64,000 bases of DNA. It comes from Symsagittifera roscoffensis. Taxonomy: Eukaryota; Xenacoelomorpha; Acoela; Convolutidae. The DNA is taken from NCBI RefSeq assembly GCF_963678635.1, contig NC_087065.1, forward strand, positions 66,557,374 through 66,621,373. The letters run 5' to 3'. The first letter of the stretch is position 1. Each line of letters starts with the position of its first letter. This document shows, piece by piece, positions 47,111-59,257 of the stretch. Under the pieces are notes generated by a model. That model saw only the letters and a list, made by a program, of their open reading frames with translations, ran no database searches and was not told the origin of the DNA. The position numbers were made by a program, and so were the translations under genes.

Positions 47111-48435
47111 AATGGTACATCGTTTTAGCTCTTTTACTCGTGAAACCCATCTGTGGGATCGCAAACGTAATGCTTTCTCATAAAGGCATCCATTTCGTAA
47201 TTGGGTCTGTTCAAATGTTCAAATGGTACACCGTTTTAGCTCCTTTACTCGTGAAACCCATCTGTGGGATCGCAAACGTAATGCTTTCTCATAAAGGCAT
47301 CCATTTCGTAATTGGGTCTGTTCAAATGTTCAAATGGTACACCGTTTTAGCTCCTTTACTCGTGAAACCCATCTGTGGGATCGCAAACGTAATGCTTTCT
47401 CATAAAGGCATCCATTTCGTAATTGGGTCTGTTCAAATGTTCAAATGGTACACCGTTTTAGCTCCTTTACTCGTGAAACCCATCTGTGGGATCGCAAACG
47501 TAATGCTTTCTCATAAAGGCATCCATTTGGTAATTGGGTCTGTTCAAATGTTCAAATGGTACACCGTTTTAGCTCTTTTACTCGTGAAACCCATCTGTGG
47601 GATCGCAAACGTAATGCTTTCTCATAAAGGCATCCATTTCGTAATTGGGTCTGTTCAAATGTTCAAATGGTACACCGTTTTAGCTCCTTTACTCGTGAAA
47701 CCCATCTGTGGGATCGCAAACGTAATGCTTTCTCATAAAGGCATCCATTTCGTAATTGGGTCTGTTCAAATGTTCAAATGGTACACCGTTTTAGCTCCTT
47801 TACTCGTGAAACCCATCTGTGGGATCGCAAACGTAATGCTTTCTCCTAAAGGCATCCATTTCGTAATTGGGTCTGTTCAAATGTTCAAATGGTACACCGT
47901 TTTAGCTCCTTTACTCGTGAAACCCATCTGTGGGATCGCAAACGTAATGCTTTCTCATAAAGGCATCCATTTCGTAACTGGGTCTGTTCAAATGTTCAAA
48001 TGGTACACCGTTTTAGCTCCTTTACTCGTGAAACCCATCTGTGGGATCGCAAACGTAATGCTTTCTCATAAAGGCATCTATTTCGTAATTGGGTCTGTTC
48101 AAATGTTCAAATGGTACACCGTTTTAGCTCCTTTACTCGTGAAACCCATCTGTGGGATCGCAAACGTAATGCTTTCTCATAAAGGCATCCATTTCGTAAT
48201 TGGGTCTGTTCAAATGTTCAAATGGTACACCGTTTTAGCTCCTTTACTCGTGAAACCCATCTGTGGGATCGCAAACGTAATGCTTTCTCATAAAGGCATC
48301 CATTTCGTAATTGGGTCTGTTCAAATGTTCAAATGGTACACCGTTTTAGCTCTTTTACTCGTGAAACCCATCTGTGGGATCGCAAACGTAATGCTTTCTC
48401 ATAAAGGCATCCATTTCGTAATTGGGTCTGTTCAA
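47111..48435 (+). repeat. 111-bp minisatellite, about 11.9 copies
   Basis: Units begin GTGAAACCCATCTGTGGG at 47140, 47251 and every 111 bp after. Because 111 is a multiple of 3, one frame stays open for 432 codons, repeating 37 residues (KPICGIANVMLSHKGIHFVI and so on). There is no good start: the frame begins at GTG, and a TAA lies upstream at 47101-47103. Nearly all unit-to-unit changes alter the amino acid, so coding is unlikely. The units are almost identical, which implies recent expansion or homogenisation. Confidence 0.95.
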
Positions 48436-50759
48436 TAAAGTAATGCCTTCCAAATATTGCATCGATGCTGAATGATGTTTGATAAGGGTCAATTTCACCT
48501 ATTTCTCCTTAGATATTTTTTCTTTTGTCACTTTAAAGCGCGCTTCAATTTTGTGTTTTCTAGTGCTTTTTTTGGTAATTTTACAAGGTTTAAATGATTA
48601 ATAAATCTTTATTCTATCAATGCAACTCTCCTTTTGCTAAGTACGTAGATATCTTTGATCAACATTTATTTAAAGTTCGCCGGCTCGTTTTTATCTGAAA
48701 AAAATGCACCGAGGTTAATGCCTCCAATGTAACTTAAATGAATCATTGTCGCCTTGAAAGTTTTCGGACATTTTTTAGTTTGATCAAAACGCTTCCTTTT
48801 TTCATTATGCTGAATAGTTTGGACTCATTAAGTTTGTTTTTGGCATGTAATAAATTTGGAAATTTTGTCAGTGACTGATTGTTTATATCCTTTTTAATGA
48901 AGAAGTTGTTTTTTTGCTATTCTAACAAAACCACCAACGTAAAATTTAGTTCGGCAAAACGTTTTCAACAAAAATTCTGCTCTTGAGGAAATTAGACTGT
49001 GAACATGCTTTTGTTTCATTTCCTTTTGTTTCAATTTTTGGGGCAAATTTGGCGGAGCGGTTTTCCCTCAAGCTTTTGTGCTGAGCAAATCTTGAATTTT
49101 GAAATTGGGTTCCTCTCCAAACTTGATTGCTATCCAGTTCATTTCTAATTTTTCAAAAATTAAATCAATTCTTTTCCCCATTTTCTAATCATATTAGCAT
49201 CTGCTTGTCATTAATTGCAAAGCAAGAGTTTTACTTTGATGCGAGTCTTTCTCATAAAAAAGCAAAACAATGAGCATAAGGTTGATCGAAGTTGCAATCA
49301 ATTTTATGGTTGGCGTAGAAACGCCCTGAGGACAATTGCCTCTATCGAGCTCTAATTCTGCTGCGTGCAATTTTTACCGTTGTCAGAAACCATTTTCTTT
49401 GACGATGAGTTTTTCTTCAAGGTAGAACTCGTTATAGACTTTTGATAATTAGCTCCACTGATTGGTTCTAACATTTTTATATACACGTTTCGTGTTTTTG
49501 GCATTCCATGATAAAGCTTTATTGGTTGTATTTTCCTGATATCTTGATAAGAAGGTTGAAATCACCTCCATAATAATTTTTTCTCTGGGAATGAAATAGC
49601 AGGTATAAAAGCATTTTCAGGCTCAGCTTCAGTTGCCTGTTGTCCTTTTCTGTCGTAGTAGTTGTTGGTTTTCCGATCGATCTGAATGCTGATTAGCGAT
49701 GTGGGTTGATGGAATGAGAAAATATTTTTCCGAAGCTTCGTTTTTTATGAAAGTAGTCTATCGGTAATTTTTGAAGGCGTCCTCGCGCTCGTGAACACAC
49801 ATTTACTTATGCCTAGGAATGCTGACAAATGTCGAAGATACTTGTTAATTATATTGAAGTATGTGTTTTCGATGAGTTGAACTCTTCTGGAAAGATGTTC
49901 TGAAAAAATGTTTCAAATTCAAGCTCAATGCAGTGGTATTGTCCCTAATTTTCAGTCATTCAAAAAAGTTTACCGTTGCAGGTGCAACATGTTGTTTTGA
50001 AACGCTTGGCTGCAAGAATTACGTATCTTGTTTCGCTGGCTCGTCTTGTTCTTTTTGACTAACTGTTGTTGTCTCTGGAATTGTTCTCTTCTGATTGTCG
50101 CCAGATGCTTGAAATGTCGATTGATGTTCGGTCACTTTTGTCTTAGTACTGATTAAATAAATTTCTCAGTTTTGTGGGGCGGTGTGCGAGCTTTTGTGGG
50201 GGGTGTACGAGTCCTGTATTATTTTGAAAGAAAGTTGAATGATGGGCACAATCACTGCAGCTGGTAGCTCCAGTTTTTTCAGTTTGTATTGTATCAGAAA
50301 AGCAATTCAGTTTTTCACTGTAACAATTGCGGTGTTGATTTATTGAGTGGTAGTGTTGTTGAATCAAAAAGAGATGCAAGATTTTCGGGAGTCGACGATT
50401 AGATCTGAAAAAATATGATGGGATAAATTATCGTAGTTGTGTCCAAACTGGTGTCGAGTTACTTCTTCTGGCGTTGATAGCTTGGTGTTCCGTTAATACT
50501 TCTCGTGATAATTTGTCCCTCTTCATTCTTTTCCTCCGACTGATTTTAGTGTAATTGAGGTAAAATTTTTATAGTTGTGACTATTTAATTAGGGTCGGAA
50601 GCGGATCAGGTTGAGCAAAATCGGTTTCGTTGTTTGGGTGCCGTTGCTATTTGCTGGTTTGAAAAATGACAATGTCTTGTTTGGTCCTTCTTTTGTTCTT
50701 TCCTGGGTTCTACGGAGTTTTCGAGGAACAGTTGGATTTCCTTTCATGATGATCAGTCA
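48436..50759. other. Unique AT-rich DNA without recognised gene
   Basis: About 2.3 kb with no clear repeat or gene. On the reverse strand 50143-50379 is open for 78 codons with several cysteines (CYSEKLNCFSDT, SCSDCAHH), and a basic stretch (SRRKRMKRDKLSREV) lies in the same direction near 50500, but stops separate them and I recognise nothing. Confidence 0.4.
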
Positions 50760-51735
50760 TGTGCCTGACTATCATTTCGTTCTTAATAATTTCCCGGTTT
50801 AACTTGCAGTCAGAACGGACCAAATCGACGGGTGCGTTTCTCCTTAGCGAAAGACCAAATGGGCAAAAAACTACTGGGCGAAGGACCGAATGGGCAGAAA
50901 GCTTGTGGGCGAAAGACCGACAACAAACAACAATCGAAAGTTAATTATTAAGATGAATCAATTTCTGTTCAACTAAAAGGAATTAAGTGAAGCAATATTT
51001 GGCTTCTTTTATAACAAAACTCTGGGAAAATACATTTTTTTCTAATTCGCCGGCGGTCAGTGACAACTTGAAAATTTTGCGTTTTCTGCCATTTTTATAT
51101 TTGGCCAATATTAAAAATAAAACGCTAAAAACGCTTACTTTCTTTGAGATTTTCATGCTTTCTTTCCAATTTTTGGAATACTGAAATCTGATTGGCTCAT
51201 TTTTATTTTTTCGCCTATTTGGTCGTTCGCCAATGAGGGATTCCACCTAATCCCTCCTTGACCAAGGACCAAGTTTTCAAAAAAAATGAGCCAATCAGAT
51301 TTCAGTATTCCAAAAATTGGAAAGAAAACGTGAAAATCTCAAAGAAAGTAAACTTTTCTAGCAACTTATTTTTAATATTCTCCAAGTTTTGAAACGCCAA
51401 TTTTTGAAACGGCAGAAATATGAAAAAAAAAACACTTTCAAGTTGTCCCTGACCGCCGGCGAATATTTTCCCAGGGTTTTGTTATAAAAGAAGCCAAACA
51501 TTGCTTCATTTAATTCATTTTAGTTGAACAGAAATTGATTCAACTTGATAATTAACTTCGATTGTTTTTGTTTTCGGTCTTTCGGCCACAAGGTTTCGCC
51601 CATTCAGTCCTACGCCCAGTAGTTTTTTAACCATTTGGTCCTTCGCTAATGAGAATAGCACCCGTCGATTTGGTCCGATCTAAATACAATTTAAACCGGG
51701 AAATAAATAATAACGAAATGGTAGTCTGGAAAACA
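50760..51735. mobile_element. Fold-back element with about 485-bp inverted arms
   Basis: The left arm (about 50765-51243) and right arm (about 51248-51730) are inverted copies: GGACCAAATCGACGGGTG at 50817 pairs with CACCCGTCGATTTGGTCC at 51659, and the match continues to the centre near 51245 through AGCCAATCAGATTTCAGTAT. The outer pair includes TTTCCCGGTTTAA and its complement. No transposase is encoded. It is likely a non-autonomous fold-back transposon, able to form a long hairpin. Confidence 0.85.
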
Positions 51736-51954
51736 AATAAGCTGAAGATGGTTGCATTGGCTGCAAGTTTTGTTGAACAATTCGGGCTCCGCAGCATTTA
51801 TGATGTTATCGTCTGTAATTTTTGCACTATCTTCTTGTATAGCTCAGGTGTTTTTCCCAAACTAATAAACTGTTAGGTCTACTGTCTAACCGAAAAGCGC
51901 TTGCAAGCCAATAGACTTCTCCTTTGAGAAGTTTTTTCCGATTGTTGGTCTACT

Positions 51955-52330
51955 ATAATTATGATGGTTGTGGAACCAGATCTAAAATAGTAGTTGTAAT
52001 TGGTTATTATTATGGTATTTTATCTCTATAAAATATTAAATACTAACCAATCATAGTCCATAAATCTAACAACCTATTTATTCGTAAAGTGTTGAAACTA
52101 CTTGTAGTTTCAACACCAGAGCAATTTGAATTAATCTTAGAATACAGTTGTTCTCATTCTGGAACTAACTCGGGTAAACCGGTGTACACTAGATCTATTG
52201 AGACTAGGAGATATAAGAGTAAGATTAAGATCGGTATTAGACTAAAAAGTTGCACGAATCTATCCGGCCGAAAATAAGATAGCGTGACGAGCAGACGGTG
52301 TACCTTATCTGAAATTACTCTATGAGTACA
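51955..52330 (+). repeat. 3' part of LTR-like repeat in gag unit, copy 1
   Basis: Matches L1 from about 10205 to 10575, including TATAAAATA at about 52026, the hairpin at 52089-52116 and the 3' block ending GACGGTGTACC. This links the LTR-like repeat family to a gag-bearing unit. Confidence 0.65.
52089..52116 (+). ncRNA. Conserved LTR hairpin, gag unit copy 1
   Basis: Same 13-bp stem hairpin as at 10342, unchanged in sequence although the flanks differ. Confidence 0.55.
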
Positions 52331-53211
52331 GTAAAGCTCGCAAATTTTTGCGCATAAGAGTTCTTTCTTGCAATGTATATGGGCACAATTACTAGGAATG
52401 GTTTGTTGCAAACCCGGAATTCTCTTTGCACAAAAATAATGCTAATAATTGAGCTGCAAATGTTTTTATCAAAAGACAAAAAATATCCTCCTACTCTCTT
52501 AGATAGGCACACAATGTTCAACTGGCCTATTTTGAAAAGTCAGTAGCTCTTCAAAATCTAGCTCCGGTCTTATCATAGCTTACGCTTTATCACTTGGGGG
52601 ATTTCGAAATATCAAACCCAAAAAATTTGGAAATATTCAACTCGAACTTGAAAAAAACAGTGCCTATGCGCTTGTTTGAGCTAAAGAGCTGAAAACTAAT
52701 TAATGAAAAGACCGAATCGATTTTTTGCCTGCAGTTTTACGTTTTTTTTTAGAAAAAATATGCAGTATTTTTTACTTTTTTTGGAATTTTGTGACTCCCA
52801 AATTATTTCTCTGAACGAGTAACTACCAGCTCTGAGAAAATGCTCAAAATTCAAGGATCAGGCTTTTTTGGTCGCAAAAAGCAAAGTGTAGTTTGAATAT
52901 GATTCAAATGTTTCAATCAATGAGTTCTTCCCCCTTGCTTGTTTTTATCACACGCTTTTGCAAAATTAACATTTTTAAGATAAATAAAAGTTTTTTTAAA
53001 TTTAATCAGAGAAATGAAAGTTTCTAAATTTCAAAAACGCTGTTTTATTAATTTCTTTGTTCAATTTGGTTCAACTAATTGACTCTTTTCTCCACCCCCA
53101 TACAATTTCTCAGTTTCTTTAAGTGTTATTATGGCTGAATAAGACCTTAACTAACCTAGCATAAGACAAAAATTAGATTAGAATTAGACAAATACAACAT
53201 TTCATGAAAAA
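52331..53211. other. Non-coding leader, first part
   Basis: AT-rich sequence between the LTR-like fragment and the first open frame of the unit. No gene seen. Confidence 0.5.
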
Positions 53212-53445
53212 ATGTTCTATGACAAAAACTTAGTAGATATGTCTCTACGCCTCAATAGATCAGATCCAATAATCCGAACAATACGAGAACTACCCGGTAT
53301 TGGAAGAAGACGTCGAACAAGAAACGACATACGACTAGGAAGAAATCTACCAATTGATTTCATGACAGTACGACAAAAACGAGATCAAACTTTTGTGTTT
53401 AGAAAACTACCAGCAGTAACTTTAAATTTTCCTTTCCTGGCATAA
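53212..53445 (+). CDS. Arginine-rich 77-residue hypothetical protein
   Basis: Begins at an ATG (MFYDKNLVDMSLRLN) and contains a basic segment GRRRRTRNDIRLGRN. It is identical in copy 2 (60140-60373), but the copies are too similar for that to mean selection. It lies 1.4 kb upstream of gag. It may be a small accessory or leader frame, or chance. Not recognised. Confidence 0.25.
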   Translation: MFYDKNLVDMSLRLNRSDPIIRTIRELPGIGRRRRTRNDIRLGRNLPIDFMTVRQKRDQTFVFRKLPAVTLNFPFLA

Positions 53446-54842
53446 CATTTGAAATAAAAAAACTTTCCAATAACCTTTCATGGCGCTAAGCCTATTAATT
53501 GTACAACAATGACTGATAAAAACAACACTTGTCGTTTTCCTTAAATCAGCTGTGAAGTAAATGACATCTTGAAAAATCATTTATAAAAATAAAAATACAA
53601 ATATAGTTATTATAAATTTTAAATTGTTAATATTATTATCCATCACATCATCCCAGCTTCATTATCTAAAACATAACAGCGAATTTCAAAAAAATAACAA
53701 ATCATCAAAACTAACACCTAACCTTAACGCTCTAATTTTTAAACTATTAAGGCTTATCCTTACTTTCACTTAAATTAATTTCATTTAAATAACAGATCAT
53801 CAAGGCTTCCCTTGGATCTTTATATTAATAAATCTTAAATTTTAAATTTCTAATTATTAAAATCTCTGATAATCAAGGCCTATCCTTGGATCAAATAGAA
53901 CAATTTTGTTCTTCCCCTCCCTTTTACTTAGTGTCTAACGACCTCAAACGTCGATCCACTACCCAAACCTTATCGAAAGACCCAGAATTAACAGAAATGT
54001 TTCGAAAAACTAACCATTTTAATTAAGTCAAACAGTGAAGAACTTTGGTTACTCATACTTCACTTGATCCCACTCCTCTTTGATGACCCAGGCTAAAATA
54101 CTTAAATTTAGTAAGTCATAAAATAGTATCTAACGAACTACTTGCGTTCTAATTATACCTGAACCTTGTGGATCGATTTACTATTCTCCAACCCTTGATC
54201 ACAAATCATAACCCCTAAGTAAGATTAATTAGGTCAATTCGTAGCTTAGAATTAGCCACAAGAAAGTACAAATCATTCTTCGGAATCGATATAGGCTTTC
54301 TCTACAACCCAAATATACGACCCAAGTTTAGCTAACCACAGAAAGTTGTAGGAACTAACAGTTTAAGGCATTGAAATCACTAAACCAGATTGTGCATCAA
54401 CCATCCTAACCTTATGTCAAGAGACAATTTAGGAAACAAACAAACAATCATAATATACAATTGTTTAATTAACGACGAGAAATACGACCTCGTAATCACA
54501 CCACACAGACAATCAGTAGGATATATAAGAACAAAAAAAAACAAAAAAAAATAATAGGCAAACAAAAACAAAACATTGGGAAAAGATTCTCAAAACAAAG
54601 AAACGAGTCTCAGAATCAGAAACAACTGCAATACACGAACTTCATATTTCAAAAGTTTCAGTAAACAAAAATCACCGATTAGACAATCAAATATAATTCA
54701 CAGATTCAGAAACCACATCACAATCATCAGTAAAAAGCAAACGGAAAAAAATGCTACACAAACAAACCAGTATGTTTATACAATTGGAACCAACCAAAAA
54801 GACACATTGAAAACTACACATCAACAGTAATACAACACAAAA
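53446..54842. other. Long non-coding leader upstream of gag
   Basis: AT-rich leader with three spaced hairpins (53747-53892). A TTG-started open stretch (54576-54830) is lysine/asparagine-rich and not regarded as a gene. No primer-binding site could be assigned. Confidence 0.45.
53747..53892 (+). repeat. Three spaced hairpins of AAGGC-YCCTT type in gag leader
   Basis: TTAAGGCTTATCCTTA at 53747, ATCAAGGCTTCCCTTGGAT at 53798 and ATCAAGGCCTATCCTTGGAT at 53872 are related short stem-loops with AAGG/CCTT stems. They sit upstream of gag, where retroelements often hold packaging or dimerisation signals. Repeated at 60675-60820. Confidence 0.45.
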
Positions 54843-57341
54843 ATGATCCAAAATGAAGATAACTCAGAAAACTAAGTACTTCCGTTTTTAATATCACCTC
54901 TATCTGAACCTCGCGGACAAATAAAATTTTGTAAAAATTCAATTGCAAACTTATTTGAAAAAGGCGAAATCCATGCACAAAAGAATTTCCTGATGTAAAA
55001 AAAAAGACAACTTCTCGATCACTATCTCAAAGGTATACGTAGTCTCACATCACACTTTGGAATCTACACAAAAAAAATCATATCACCAAATGCATCTCAT
55101 AACAGATACCTCATTCAAACGGAGGATTTAGATATTGAATTCTCAAAAACTTTTACACAATACATTAAAAACAAACAACACCAAAACTCACAAAGAGCAA
55201 ACTCGACATTTACAAACGACGTATTCTCACTTATCTATAGCTGTATACCTATATTAGAGTTGGATGAACCCCAAAGCGATTCACTTACTCAAACATCTCG
55301 ACATACAGTTGTACGACAGGAAATACACAGGAAATTTTTAATTGCAATTCGAGAAAATCTAACAAATGATCAAATAACACAAAATGTTAAACACGGTTTA
55401 CAAAAAATTTTAGCACGGTTCATTATCGATTATTTTAGTCACAATATTGATCTTATAGAACAAGCAAGAAAAAATTTTCGGCCACAAAGTACAGATGATG
55501 AAACTGTACTAGCAGAGCAATCAGACTATGTAGGGGACCCTGAATGGTCTTATAAACTATTTCTCAATATACCAACAGATATATCAAATCAGGTCATTAG
55601 CACTAAATTTATTAATAATGATTATGTTAGAGTATACCCACTTACAGTTGACGCAACACCTTTAAACTACAATTCTTTCTTACCTGAAAGAATAGGAAAT
55701 AATAGTTTAATTTCCACATTCATAAATAATGATAATCTAAACGGAACAAGAAATCTTACACAACAAGCGATACAAACCCCATCACATTTTGTAAACGAAG
55801 AAATTGTTGAAACCATAAAAACAACAGAAGCACAACAAAGTATTTCACCAATACATCCAAATCTAACAACTCCAAGACCCAAAAATCTAACATTACCACA
55901 GATAACATTACAATCTACGGTTAAACCCTCCATTGTTCCAAAATATACATAAGTGGATTATCAAAAATTTAGACCAATGACAAAACCAACACAAAAACAA
56001 AGATTATTCACTAGAAATAATTTTGCAGATTATAATTACAACTATGTAAATAGATCACAAACAACTAAACCCTCTCTTGCAAACACGCAAAGTCCCTTTT
56101 TTACACAAAAACAAAATTTCCAACAACCATCATCAAATTCAGAAAATTTTAATGACCACCCAAAAATTTCACAACACCAAAGTGAAAATTATCCATTTTT
56201 TCAACAAAACAAAAGTAATCTACAACAAAACAGAAATAGAAATAGACATCGAACACTTTTTTATACATCTGTTGACTATTTTTCATCAGATGATGAAGAA
56301 TACTACAATCAAAATCATCAACATTTTTATCAAAACCAAAGACTCCACTCTTACCAGGTAAACCAACCAGATATTTTGAACCATATACACAAGAACAACA
56401 TATGCGACAACCTAGACCAATTCGAACATCTCAAAATAATAATTTTCATTCACAAAACCCAGCTAGTACACATTCTTATCAAGCAACGCAAATGCAAACT
56501 GAAATCCTGGTACCATTTTACCAACAGCAACTTGAAATAAGAAAGAGTCATTTTACAAACTTTTCACAAATGCCAAATGCCGCAGAATCACTTCAAATGA
56601 CTATGAATCCATACTTAATGGGTGGATCGTCAATAACATTAAACAAGCCTTTAATGGTATTAACAGGCACAGACCCCGAACTTTCTGTAGAAGATAATTT
56701 AAATGCAGTCACAGCAAATCTAATCTTAAATATAGGATCTAAACCAATAAATACACCACTTCACCAAAATTGAATACATAGACGCACAGCGTTAATACAG
56801 ACCACAGTTGATGGCGCAGCTCAAAAATGGTTTTCAGTTTAACCTATAGATATAAAGTCAGATTGGAAAAGAATCAGACAAGAATTCTCAAAAATGTTTT
56901 CCTCAGAAAGAAACAAACAACATCCAAGAATTTTATGCAATGAAATTCGAAGACTACCTAATGAAACAATAAAACAACTGGTTGTAAGAATAGAAACACT
57001 AGTCCGAAAAGCATATTCACTTAATACTCATGATTATAAAAATACAAAAACGTCAGAAAAGCTAATGATGACTCTAACATCTCAATTACGAAAAATAGCA
57101 ATAAAAAGGAGAGCATCACATCCTTCCTCAATCCGAGAACCAGATTTATTTTTAAGGAAACTAGTAGATAAACAACATGAAATTGGAAGAAACAGAAAAT
57201 TTAAAACTACAATATGTGAACAACGTCCAGACCACTACTTCGCTTCGCACATAAACAATATCAACGACTCTGATACTGATTTATCCGAAAAAATCACCAA
57301 AATTTTGAACATTTACGAGAAAAACCCAAACCGAAAAATGG

Positions 57342-57383
57342 TGTAATTTTTGTCGACGATACGGACACAGTAACGCTGAATGC
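57342..57383 (+). other. CCHC zinc knuckle of gag (nucleocapsid)
   Basis: CNFCRRYGHSNAEC is a perfect CX2CX4HX4C motif, used by Gag nucleocapsid to bind RNA. It is shifted by +1 relative to the capsid-like frame, which ends with TAA at 57344-57346. Confidence 0.85.
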
Positions 57384-58493
57384 AGACAAAAACAACAAGA
57401 TAACCAAAATAAACCGTAAAAACATAGAGAACCCAACAAATTTTTTCATCAATACATGAAGAAAGATCAAAATTTACCCAACAAAAACATTCATAGCAAT
57501 AATAGTTCAGAAAAAAACCCTTTCAAATAACTCCAACTACTCTAGACAACAATAACCCTATAACACAAACTTTAGATGACAATCAATATACTAAAGAAAT
57601 TCACAAAAATTAAAACAGATATAGTTGATCAATTAGTCGAAATAATCAATATCAGAATAACTATTCAAGGTCAAATTCAAATCAACACAGATTTAACGAC
57701 AGATCCCAATCAAATTCTAGAAATCGAAATTATTCGAATAATAGATCTAAAAATTCCACATTTAACGGTATATAAATTGTTCTAACAATCGGAATAGAAT
57801 CTATTCAAACTATTGAAACCCTAGATAACAAAATAATCGATCACGCGATTATTCAAACAAGAGATCAAAACATAATAATTATCAAAACAGATCACGCGAT
57901 ATTCCACAGAACAGAAGCTGAAGCTATAACATCAGACAAACAAACTACTCTCAATCAGCACAAAGAAATAACACACGTTATCAAAATTTACAGCAAAATT
58001 ATAGGAGTAATACACCTAAACATCAAAGACAAATCAATCAAGTACAATCAATTGAAGAAACTCAACCAGACCCCCCCGGTACTGACAATAACGAAAACAC
58101 AGAATTGCAATTAAACAACATCAATTGCGAATTCACAGATAGCGAAAGTGATACAGAAAACACAATTTTAATTCAGATGATAAACGTTGAAAATGACTAT
58201 GAGCCTATTTTATATCAACAACTGATATATTGTCACATATATCAAAACCATTATCAATTTCATTTGAATTATTATACAAGACCTATATCCAATAATACAA
58301 CAAAGGAAAAATACAAAAAATAGTAGAAGTAGTAACAGAATAAAAACCCACAGAATGCTCAAACACAAATATTATTTATCAAAACATACCTAAAAAAACA
58401 CAATTACAAAAAAAAATTTGAAAAATCCCACGTCATTTAGAAAGTCCAAAATCCAAACAATTGCAAACTCCAGACCTTGAAATAGAATTTTTA

Positions 58494-58511
58494 ATAGATT
58501 CTGGAGCAGAA
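58494..58511 (+). other. Retropepsin active-site motif
   Basis: IDSGAE within EIEFLIDSGAE matches the aspartic protease D-S/T-G-A signature of LTR retroelements. The next codon is TAA. Confidence 0.7.
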
Positions 58512-58882
58512 TAAAATAGTATAAACTTTCCCACTTAGAATGAAATCAAAATTCTACACCAAAAATTAATAATTTTCAAAACAACACATAGACTAGCAAC
58601 CGCACAAGGATCAACCCTAACCAACGTTATGGAAAAATCCAACTCTTCCTTGTTTCCACTCGAACCATGGAACAAAACAAACTCATGAGCAAACCATTTA
58701 AACAAACCTTCCATATCGCAGCATTTATGATGTTATCGTCTGTAATTTTTGCACTATCTTCTTGTATAGCTCAGGTGTTTTTCCCAAACTAATAAACTGT
58801 TAGGTCTACTGTCTAACCGAAAAGCGCTTGCAAGCCAATAGACTTCTCCTTTGAGAAGTTTTTTCCGATTGTTGGTCTACTA

Positions 58883-59257
58883 TAATTATGATGGTTGTAG
58901 AACCAGATCTAAAATAGTAGTTGTAATTGGTTATTATTATGGTATTTTATCTCTATAAAATATTAAATACTAACCAATCATAGTCCATAAAATTAACAAC
59001 CTATTTATTCGTAAAGTGTTGAAACTACTTGTAGTTTCAACACCAGAGCAATTTGAATTAATCTTAGAATACAGTTGTTCTCATTCTGGAACTAACTCGG
59101 GTAAACCGGTGTACACTAGATCTATTGAGACTAGGAGATATAAGAGTAAGATTAAGATCGGTATTAGACTAAAAAGTTGCACGAATCTATCCGGCCGAAA
59201 ATAAGATAGCGTGACGAGCAGACGGTGTACCTTATCTGAAATTACTCTATGAGTACA
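58883..59257 (+). repeat. 3' part of LTR-like repeat in gag unit, copy 2
   Basis: Partner of 51955-52330 with the hairpin at 59016-59043 unchanged. Confidence 0.65.
59016..59043 (+). ncRNA. Conserved LTR hairpin, gag unit copy 2
   Basis: Identical to 52089-52116. Confidence 0.55.

Larger units (their letters stand above)
51790..58716 (+). repeat. 6.93-kb tandem unit, copy 1 (LTR fragment, leader, gag, protease start)
   Basis: GCAGCATTTATGATG at 51791 recurs at 58718, and all following sequence repeats with an offset of 6927-6929 bp and well under 2 percent difference. The unit ends just after the protease motif, inside pol. Confidence 0.95.
54843..58716 (+). pseudogene. Ty3/gypsy-like gag with zinc knuckle and start of protease, copy 1
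   Basis: From the ATG at 54843 one frame runs to about 56540, interrupted by TAA codons near 54873, 54993 and 55950. It encodes an N-terminal region and an N/Q/H-rich linker. A frame change near 56340 leads to a capsid-like region with LTGTDPELSVEDNLNAVTAN, GAAQKWF and FSKMFSSERNKQ, which fits the retrotransposon gag pattern (GxA--W, W---F---F). It has a TGA at 56771 and a TAA near 56840. A CX2CX4HX4C knuckle follows one frame over at 57342-57383, then an R/N/S-rich region. The retropepsin motif IDSGAE is at 58494-58511 and is followed directly by TAA. The unit then breaks at 58716, so there is no RT or integrase. Non-functional. Confidence 0.75.

Noticed and set aside
47111-48435. CRISPR-like array
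   Set aside because: Units are contiguous 111-bp repeats without unique spacers, and the sequence context is animal.
47140-48438. 432-codon open frame as a repeat protein gene
   Set aside because: No ATG start, upstream TAA, period divisible by 3 explains openness, and variants are not synonymous.
50143-50379. Cysteine-containing reverse-strand frame
   Set aside because: Single 78-codon frame with no conserved partner, splice sites or recognised domain.
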